Assembly (NCBI GenBank): GCA_963576725.1
Contig: OY755252.1
Coordinates: 42,301,552-42,365,551 of the forward strand
Direction: 5' to 3'
DNA from: Azorinus chamasolen
Taxonomy: Eukaryota > Mollusca > Bivalvia > Cardiida > Solecurtidae
Length of the DNA: 64,000 nt
Part shown: in pieces, positions 58,281 to 64,000 of the stretch
Numbering within the stretch: position 1 is the first letter of the stretch
Layout: each line of letters starts with the position of its first letter
Position numbers and translations under genes: made by a program
The notes under the pieces: model-generated
What the model was told of the DNA's origin: nothing
Databases searched by the model: none
Seen by the model: only the letters and a program-made list of their open reading frames with translations

Positions 58281-58800
58281 TAGTAAAATTAGATTGGTAA
58301 AATCCCCAGAGCCTCCGGTTGACGCAATGGCATGGGCGATAGACATTCGCCCCCCAGACGGAACAAGGCCAGCCACAGTAAAACCCAGTTTTACTATATT
58401 CCTCCCCTCTTTAATTAGGAGGAGGAATTGGGTGAATGAAATAATCCAGTTCCCCGATAAGCCAAAATGGGGAACTCAGGCTAACTTAAATGGAATCTCT
58501 GACACTAGTTGTGGCCAGGTCACAATGCAAAAAAGATACCCGAGATATCAATATCGGGGATGCTCTTGTTAGTTAACAGAACTCCCTTGGCACATCCGCA
58601 TGAACATAGCAAGGGGATTCCAATGAGAAAGCAATAAGCCAAACTAACTAGAATCCCCCCACCCACAAAAATAATTGGCAATGGGCGGCCAGTTAAACCA
58701 ACCCAATAAGAATGCGAAAATATTAATATTATGACTTTAAATTTTATTGTAAAACAAAGACTATTTAATTTTTGTTTCCGCCAAAACATTAAGGGTGGGA
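58281..58800. other. GC-richer island, open in several frames, origin unknown
   Basis: Composition changes sharply. The plus frame is open to 58572 (EPPVDAMAWAIDIRPPDG) and a minus frame 58789-58520 is open (YWVGLTGRPLPIIFVGG). With TGA read as Trp, other minus-strand stretches also open up (PHFGLSGNWIISFTQFLLL), which suggests a nuclear copy of mitochondrial DNA, but no mitochondrial gene was recognised with certainty. An uncharacterised mobile element is equally possible. Confidence 0.3.
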
Positions 58801-59284
58801 AAATCTGGTGAAAAACGAGCTACCTATATAGGTACCTGCAAGTTTCCTGTTAGATTTTCCCATGCTTGAATTTAATATAGCCGAGACAAAAATTAATAAG
58901 CAGCGAAACATTGATATGTGTATTATAATCAAACTTTTCTTGTGGTAATAGTTGTTTTAGCATGTAGGTATTTTGTGAATGTAATTAAATATATGAAAAT
59001 TTACAACATCAAATTCTGATGTCTGCCTTTAATATACATATCCTTGCTAATCTTCAAGAGAAAATCCTACACTATTTTGAAAAGACATAAAAAATAGAAT
59101 TGAAGTAAGATACATACCGGATTTCCAAGTGATATAATAGGTCAGGCAAAATTTGTTATTGATGGCAGAATTTCATGAGCATTTCTTTCAGTCTCCAGTT
59201 TTAATTTTGTAAAGAAAGATTTATTCCTGACAAAAAAATGTTTTATGCAGTTGCTGTAGCAACAGATTGTTATGTATCAAGTTT
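58801..59284. other. Intronic sequence with a short inverted repeat
   Basis: GGGAAAATCT at 58797-58806 is mirrored by AGATTTTCCC at 58852-58861; the interior holds TACCTATATAGGTA. Remainder featureless. Confidence 0.5.
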
Positions 59285-59499
59285 TTAAATTCTTTGCACG
59301 CAAACGGCAAAACTGCAACTACCTATGCAAACTGTTTGGATCCAGATGAAACGCGCATAATGCGGCATCTCTTCAGGATCCAAACTGTTTGTCATCTTGA
59401 CCAGATTTTTGCAAAGAAATGAGAGAAAGTTTATTTTAAGAATTGAAGCAGACGACAATTGTTACAGATGACTTAATTACTTAGCGTGCAAAGAGTTAA
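59285..59499 (+). mobile_element. Family E element, 215 bp, TTAA ends
   Basis: TTAAATTCTTTGCACGCAAAC ... TAGCGTGCAAAGAGTTAA. Hairpin ACTGTTTGGATCCAGATG / TCTTCAGGATCCAAACTG around CGCATAATGCGGC. Shares TTAA with the next E. Confidence 0.8.
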
Positions 59500-59712
59500 A
59501 CTCTTTGTATGCGAGGGGCAGATTCTCCAGCCCAATTTTGTGACCTATGCAAACAGTTTGGATCCAGTTCAGGCCCTACATAATGTTCAGCCTGATCTGA
59601 GATCCAAACTATTTGTCACTCACCCTCAACCTCAAAAAAACACAATAAAATGAATAGTTTAAAAAGACAACAATTAAGCAGATGACATATTTGCTTAACA
59701 TGCAAAGAGATT
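59496..59712 (+). mobile_element. Family E element abutting the previous one
   Basis: TTAAACTCTTTGTATGCGAGG ... AACATGCAAAGAGATTGG. Stem CAGTTTGGATCCAGTTCAG / CTGATCTGAGATCCAAACT; right TTAA decayed. Confidence 0.75.
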
Positions 59713-59871
59713 GGATCCAGATTAGATGTTGAGGAATTATCTGTTTTATCAGGAACTTAACTGATTACATCTTTCAGAAAATCTGGAAGTAAATGCTGCC
59801 TTTAAAGGTGAATTGAAAGGCATTTGTTTGTTTTTTTCATTGATAAAGAATTTCTTCAGCAGGCTAAAAGT

Positions 59872-59942
59872 TAACCCTTTACCTCATGAATATTCATGTA
59901 AGAAATAATGACTTCACAAATATTTATTAGATGAATTTTTAT
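59872..59942 (-). mobile_element. Family A3 left part, interrupted by element L
   Basis: TTAACCCTTTACCTCATGAAT, GAATTTTTATA; the hairpin half appears only after element L, at 61049. Confidence 0.7.
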
Positions 59943-60088
59943 ATAGAGAATAATAGGTTAGTGCCGTAGATGGGACGCCTTTATCGGACGAGGGGAGAAA
60001 ACGTTGAGGCGAGGCTTGCCAAGCCTCAACTGTTTTCTCTCCGAGTCGGATAAAGGCGTCCCATCTACGGCACTAACCTATTATTCTA
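59943..60088. repeat. 146-bp fold-back at the left of element L
   Basis: TAATAGGTTAGTGCCGTAG and ATGGGACGCCTTTATC pair with GATAAAGGCGTCCCAT and CTACGGCACTAACCTATTA. Inner part GGGGAGAAAACGTTGAGGC / GCCTCAACTGTTTTCTCTCC. Only a few mismatches and a tiny loop (GAGGCTTGCCAAGCCTC). Confidence 0.9.
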
Positions 60089-60621
60089 TTTATCCAGTCA
60101 ATTTAGATAGATCTTTTCTCATAGACTCATAAAACATACGAATATTGAAATAATTTGCATTGAAAATGCGTTTTTTCGATCAACGGACCTCCCTTTTCAT
60201 TTCCGTTCTAAAGACGTAAATAATGAGCTACCGCAGAGGAAAATAGTTTCGATACTTACATTAAAAGACGGGAAAACGTGCTTTAATTTGAAAATTAAGA
60301 TCATTTGAATCGAGAGTCGATATTTTAATTCAAACAGACATGGTTATTATTCTACCGGGGGCTCTATATGGTCAAATTCGAGTTCCGTCATCTCGGTTTC
60401 TATTTTTAGATAGGGCTACGTCACTCGTCAATGTAACTGAACAGGCTATATTTAGGTCTATGACCATCACCGCCCTTGTAAGAGTTTATCGATTAAATTA
60501 TCATGAGAGTGATAAATGTTTTAATGAAGTTTTATTGTTTTATTTATTTTTATTAAAAAAAATCGTCAATATAGTAGCATGATAACTTCATATGCATCTT
60601 CAATTTCGCTTATAGTATGTC

Positions 60622-60705
60622 TGGCCTGATAGCGTAGTGGTTACGATGGTCGCTTATCGTGCAGTCAGCCCCGGTTCGATTCCCACCGATGACGAAACTT
60701 TTTTT
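60622..60705 (+). ncRNA. tRNA-like pol III promoter unit (SINE head or tRNA relic)
   Basis: A box TAGCGTAGTGG (60630-60640) and B box GGTTCGATTCC (60673-60683) match the consensus exactly, with a T7 run at 60699-60705 as terminator. ACGAT/ATCGT could form an anticodon-type stem but the loop has 8 bases, the T stem pairs only 2 of 5 and no acceptor stem forms. This is therefore not a working tRNA gene by eye; a tRNA-derived SINE head is likelier. Confidence 0.6.
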
Positions 60706-61047
60706 CCTCTCTTTTTCCTTTCTATTTTTGTTTAAATGACGGTTTGGGTTTTTACTGGGATAGTTAATGATAATTATCCATATTAAGTATTTTTTCTTTC
60801 GACTAAATACGTTATTTTTGGTAAAACAATTTTGAAGAAAAATTAAAAATAGTTCCTGTTGTAAGAAGAAATTCCTACACCTACTATACAAATAAACCTC
60901 TACTGTACATATAAACTTAGGTTTATTATGCTACCCCTTTGTTACGTCACTAGCGGCTGTAGTGACGGGATAAAATGTGTACACAGGATTTGTAGGTACT
61001 GGTTGAAAGTTACAGTAGAGGCAAATCTATTATCATTTTAATAATAA

Positions 61048-61157
61048 TAAGCAAACTGAGCTGGCCCTGATCAGACGGCTCCCACAGGAGCTGTCAGATC
61101 TGAGTCTATTCTGTTTGCAAAAGTGTGAAAAATGGTTTATATGAAGGAAAGGGTTAA
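61048..61157 (-). mobile_element. Family A element, right part after element L
   Basis: AAGCAAACTGAGCTGGCCCTG, tip GGCTCCCACAGGAGC, GTCTATTCTGTTTGC, end GAAGGAAAGGGTTAA. Confidence 0.75.
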
Positions 61158-61336
61158 AGCAACCATTACAAGAAAACGTCAATGATACCGATAATACTGA
61201 AAACAAGCAAGTTTGTGATAAATAATTAGAGTGTGGAGAGCAATTAAATTGAAGCCAGTTACTTGATGATAATAATGATAAAAGATAAACACTTACTCAC
61301 AGTACTTTTAAGACTGTACATCAAGTTAAGCTTACT
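61158..61336. other. Intronic sequence, no feature recognised
   Basis: Nothing recognised. Confidence 0.4.
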
Positions 61337-61569
61337 TTAACCCTTTCCCTGTTCAGTATTCATGTAAGAAATAATAACATCATGATTATTTATAATGTTA
61401 ACTTTTCAAGGTAAGTTTTTGCTTTGATAAGAACAAGGATCAGATCTATATCATGTCAAAAGCAAACAGAGCAGACCCTGATCAGACGGCTTCTATAGGA
61501 ACTGTCTGATCTGGGTCTACTCTGTTTGCAAATGCATGTAAAGGCATTTATATGAAGGAAAAGGGTTTA
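61337..61569 (-). mobile_element. Family A2 element, 233 bp
   Basis: TTAACCCTTTCCCTGTTCAG, TAACTTTTCAAGGTAAG, hairpin 61462-61530 with tip CGGCTTCTATAGGAACTG, end GAAGGAAAAGGGTTTA. Confidence 0.8.
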
Positions 61570-61740
61570 TCCTTATAAAAACTCTGTAAATGTGCCTTTC
61601 TAATTGCCTTTGCAAACAGAGAAGACCCAGATCAGACAGTTCCTATAGGAGGTAATATAGATAAGATTGTAGAGCTTGTGCCATGGCTTTCCTGTACCAT
61701 TATATCAGCATGGTATACCAGTCAATAGTTACAGGCTAGT
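61570..61740 (+). mobile_element. Family A element, right stem deleted
   Basis: GTGCCTTTCTAATTGCC, GCAAACAGAGAAGACCCAG, tip AGTTCCTATAGGAGG joined to TAATATAGATAAG; right end decayed. Confidence 0.6.
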
Positions 61741-61745
61741 GAACC

Positions 61746-61956
61746 TTAACACTGAATATTCAAAGTGACTCAATCTTCCATCATTCTTTAACAATAGAGT
61801 CCATTTAGTATGATAGGGTGTTACATAAATGTGCAAGGAAATTTTGAATGGCAATTGGTGCAGACCCCAATCAGAGGTTTCCTGGTTAAGCGCACTGATT
61901 CAGGGTTGCAAATAACTGCCATTATTCTTGTTACATGCATTCGAAGGGTTTAAACA
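61746..61956 (-). mobile_element. Family F element, worn, TTAA ends
   Basis: TTAACACTGAATATTCAAAG, CAATAGAGTCCATTTAGTATG, GGTGCAGACCCCAATCAGAG, tip TTTCCTGGTTAAGCG, end CATTCGAAGGGTTTAA. Confidence 0.65.
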
Positions 61957-62107
61957 GATATGCCCGTTTTTGATCGTTTGTTTAAATGTATTGGGAGAAA
62001 TTTTACATTTCTGGTTGTGATGTGTTTTATTGCAATGTTATGGTACAGTCGAAAATCGCTATGGCAACCACTCTAAAGAATTCTTGGTGTTTAAGTTTAG
62101 TGGTAGC
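61957..62107. other. Intronic sequence, no feature recognised
   Basis: Nothing recognised. Confidence 0.4.
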
Positions 62108-62370
62108 TTAACCCTTTCCCTGTTCTCTGTTCTATGTTTATTCCAAATTTCAATACCCATTGAATATTCATGGGCAAAATGCTTACTAGTATACTGAAAT
62201 GTGGAAGGAGGAACATTGCAGCCATTTTAGAAACTAAAGAAACAGATTTATCAAATTCCATTAGCAAATAGAGCAGACTCTGAGCAGATGGCTCCTATAG
62301 GAGCAGTCTGATCTGGGTCTACTCTGTTTGCAAATGCGTGAAAACACGTTTATATGAGGGAAAGGGTTAA
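62108..62370 (-). mobile_element. Family A1 element, 263 bp, TTAA ends
   Basis: TTAACCCTTTCCCTGTTCTC with a short CTGTTCT duplication, hairpin 62263-62332 (tip TGGCTCCTATAGGAGCAG), end GAGGGAAAGGGTTAA shared with the next A. Confidence 0.85.
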
Positions 62371-62655
62371 CCCTTTGCTACATTAATATGCCTTTGCACA
62401 CAGAGTAGACCTAGATCAAACATCTCCTGTAGGAGTCATCTGATCAGAGTCTGTTCTCTTTGCTTATTAAATCATGATATAATTCTCCAGTTTCTGTCGT
62501 CCTGTTTAGGAGTCATCTGATCAGAGTCTGCTCTCTTTGCTTATTAAATCATGATATAATTCTACAGTTTCTGTTGTGACCAATTATTATGTAGAGCTAT
62601 AGAGAGGTTGTACTGAATTTAGGTAAAGCTTTTAAATGTTTTTACCCTTTTCCTA
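62367..62655 (+). mobile_element. Family A element with duplicated stem-right half
   Basis: TTAACCCTTTGCTACATTAAT, tip ATCTCCTGTAGGAGTC. The ~76-bp segment AGGAGTCATCTGATCAGAGT...CAGTTTCTGT is present at about 62431 and again at about 62507. Confidence 0.75.
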
Positions 62656-62658
62656 ATA

Positions 62659-63280
62659 TTAACCCTTTCCTTCATATACATGTTAACATGTTTTCACGCA
62701 TCTGCAAACAGAGTAGACCCAGATGAGACAGCTCCTATAGGAGTCCTCTGATAAGCGTCTGCTCTGTTTGCTAATGGAATTTGATAGATCTGTTTCTGTG
62801 CTTTCTAAATTGGCTACAATTTTACTCCTTCCATATTTCTTTATAACTATTTTGTCCATGAAGATTGGGTAGGTGTTGGAATTTGGAATAAACCTATACA
62901 AACAAACTAGACTAGACAGCTGCTATTATAGGTCTGCACTGTTTGAATATGAAATTATAATAGATCTTTCAATACCAAAGATACTGTGTACTGGTACATA
63001 CAGTAAAACCTCTCTATAACGGCCACTAAATTACATCAAGTATTTGTGCTAAAGGCATGTGGCTGCTTAAAGCAAGGTGAAAGTAAACCAGAACGCTCCT
63101 ATAGGAGCGTTCTGTTTTACTTTCACCTTGCTTTAAGCAGCCACCTGCCCTAATTACCAACTAATTAACATGATTTAGTGGTCGTTATAGAGAGGTTATA
63201 CTGGTACATATGCACTTTTCAACATTCAGCAAATAAATATTCATGATATCATTATTTATTGCATGAATATACAGCAAGGA
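62659..63280 (+). mobile_element. Family A1 element fused to a second A that carries D
   Basis: A1: TTAACCCTTTCCTTCATATAC, hairpin 62703-62772 (tip CAGCTCCTATAGGAGTC), CCATATTTCTTTATAAC (to about 62890). Second A: ACTAGACAGCTGCTATTATAGG, D inserted at 63001, then TTCAGCAAATAAATATTCATG and AGCAAGGAAAGGGTTAA (TTAA 63282-63285 region). Confidence 0.7.
63001..63203. mobile_element. Family D element, second sub-type, inside A
   Basis: CAGTAAAACCTCTCTATAACGG / CGTTATAGAGAGGTTATACTG. Stem GCTGCTTAAAGCAAGGTG / CACCTTGCTTTAAGCAGC; tip CAGAACGCTCCTATAGGAGCGTTCTG. CTGGTACATA occurs on both flanks. Confidence 0.85.
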
Positions 63281-63289
63281 AAGGGTTAA

Positions 63290-63350
63290 TGTTGTTTACA
63301 AACTTGTGATAAACCTGTGGCTCATCAGGATCCAAACTGCTTGTCTGATT
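63290..63350. mobile_element. Half of a family E hairpin
   Basis: GTGGCTCATCAGGATCCAAACTGCTTGTC. Confidence 0.5.
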
Positions 63351-63399
63351 GTGTAAGAAGTGGCAGAAATTGTATATTAACAGTCAATCATTTTCATTT

Positions 63400-63601
63400 T
63401 CTTCATAGAGAAACCTTTTGGCATCTTTGCAAAAAGAATAGACCCAGATCAGATGGCTCCTGTAGGATCCATCTGATCAGGGTCTGCTCTATTTGCTTAT
63501 AAAAATAATATAGATTTCTACAGATTCTGCCAAAGCAGAACTCCCTTGTGAATGATGCCATTTTAAAACCTGCTCTGAATATTGATAGAATAAAGGGTTA
63601 A
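63400..63601 (+). mobile_element. Family A element
   Basis: CTTCATAGAGAAACCTTTTGG, hairpin 63427-63496 with tip TGGCTCCTGTAGGATCCA, end GATAGAATAAAGGGTTAA. Confidence 0.75.
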
Positions 63602-63900
63602 AAACAGAAAAACAAGTTCTGCAGGCAACAGTTGCATAGTGCTCAAAAGGATTAATTGAGCACAAAATCAATGTGACGCCATGACTTACGCATTTATGTA
63701 AAATTTCATATTTCAGAAATTAATGTGTTCTGTCTTCCCCAACCTGGTTTGTTTGTACTCATTTAGACTCACCTGGCTAATGAATACAGACAAGATAGTG
63801 TTTACCGAGAAATAACCACCGAGCAATGGAATAGTCAAACATGTCGGTTTTGAAAGAACAATATACTTCTCACCTACAACTCTCAGTTTTGTACTTTCAG
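63602..63900 (+). other. Intron end before the second exon
   Basis: An E-type tail (TTCTGCAGGCAACAGTTGC) at about 63618; otherwise unique sequence. It ends with TCTCAGTTTTGTACTTTCAG, a good acceptor. Confidence 0.6.
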
Positions 63901-64000
63901 GACGTGTGTTAACGGATCTGTGATACATGAGCGGACCAAAGTGAAACACGGGGACCGTATACTATGGGGGAACAACCATTTCTTTAGGATCAACTGCCCT
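63901..64000 (+). CDS. KIF13: KIF13-like kinesin-3 exon, second part of FHA domain (runs off window)
   Basis: The exon begins directly after a TTTGTACTTTCAG acceptor (AG 63899-63900). Its first base finishes the Arg codon split from the exon at 48611, and the next 33 codons stay open to the window edge. The text contains TCVNG, KVKHGDRILWGNN and HFFRINCP. HGDRILWGNNHFFR is the hallmark FHA C-terminal stretch of KIF13/Khc-73 kinesins, whereas KIF1/Unc-104 proteins usually have a different G.R...G..H.FRFNHP version. Together the two exons give about 79 residues of FHA domain in one reading frame with no stop. The exon's 3' splice site lies outside the window. No motor-domain, stalk or CAP-Gly exon was found here. 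Confidence 0.9.

Larger units (their letters stand above)
59943..61047. mobile_element. Element L: 1.1-kb insertion with large fold-back and pol III boxes
   Basis: Begins with a 146-bp fold-back, contains a tRNA-like A box/B box pair and a second inverted pair CCTCTACTGTA / TACAGTAGAGG (60896, 61012). It sits inside an A3 element. No recognisable protein. Right border is set only by the resumption of A sequence (AAGCAAACTGAGC). Class unknown. Confidence 0.55.
48612..63900 (+). other. Intron inside the FHA domain, 15,289 bp, phase 2
   Basis: Defined by the GTAAGG donor at 48612 and the TTTCAG acceptor ending at 63900, with the reading frame preserved across it. It holds the A-F hairpin elements, two Helentron-like elements, tandem arrays and a fold-back element described below. 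Confidence 0.85.

Noticed and set aside
60622..60705. Functional tRNA gene
   Set aside because: A and B boxes fit, but the T stem and acceptor stem do not pair and the anticodon loop has the wrong size.
1..64000. Endogenous virus or intact retrotransposon
   Set aside because: No LTR pair, gag/pol text, reverse-transcriptase core or capsid-like sequence was recognised; only a LINE 3' tail and SINE-like pieces are present.

Overview
The window looks like nuclear DNA of a bivalve or related mollusc and lies almost entirely inside introns of one gene. The case for an animal: spliced exons with GT/AG borders, an AT-rich background, and fragments of LINE, SINE, PIF/Harbinger, pogo-like, Tc1/mariner-like and Helentron/pearl-like elements. 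Short conserved non-autonomous elements fill most of the space. No bacterial gene structure, rRNA gene or CRISPR array was seen. The species is not named because nothing in the sequence fixes it.

Gene content: two adjacent coding exons on the + strand, 48475-48611 and 63901-64000, join in phase (split Arg codon AG|G). They encode most of a forkhead-associated (FHA) domain of a kinesin-3 motor of the KIF13/Khc-73 type. The intron between them is 15,289 bp. The upstream intron covers at least 48,474 bp unless a small exon was overlooked. Nearly all other open frames are read-through of repeats.

Repeat content: seven hairpin-bearing families recur on both strands. Families A, B, C, E and F end in TTAA followed by CCCTTT, CCCATT, CCCTTC or CTCTTT, and are flanked by or share TTAA, a target preference typical of piggyBac-like elements. 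A (about 230-260 bp; sub-types A1, A2, A3 differ in the arm without the hairpin) is commonest. B carries a perfect hairpin of about 68 bp, C is a young homogeneous 250-bp family, E has a GGATCC-containing hairpin, and F resembles A but has GTGCAGACC arms. Family D is TA-flanked (CAGTAAAACC ends, Tc1/mariner-like). Family G has CAGAG ends and a GAGACGATTC hairpin. For strand, + is used when the left hairpin arm of A/C/E/F reads CCAGAT and - when it reads CCTGAT; for B, + means the CTCCATAAATACG end comes first.

Layout: 1-11.5 kb is A, B, C and F elements with an AGGTCA-rich array (4.1-5.0 kb) and a 35-bp array (9.0-9.3 kb). 11.5-12.7 kb is a 49-bp minisatellite. 13-25.7 kb is densely nested elements (C in B in A at 14.2-15.0 kb; A and B in a pogo-like element at 21.6-22.4 kb; a LINE tail in A at 22.9-23.5 kb). 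25.8-27.2 kb is a CpG-rich PIF/Harbinger-derived element with a broken transposase N-terminal piece. 29.3-30.9 kb is the largest repeat-poor island and ends in a 168-bp fold-back. 31-48 kb repeats the A-G theme. After the first exon come more A-F elements, a 34-bp array grown inside an A element (52.1-52.4 kb), two head-to-tail Helentron/pearl-like elements (54.3-57.5 kb), a GC-richer island of unknown origin (58.3-58.8 kb) and a 1.1-kb element with a large fold-back and a pol III type A/B box pair (59.9-61.0 kb).

Most notable pattern: families with unrelated ends and target sites share one hairpin tip, GCTCC-NNNN-GGAGC, and four of them (A, C, E, F) keep the same unpaired A opposite A in the stem. 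This shared stem-tip module is the best candidate in the window for something not previously described.
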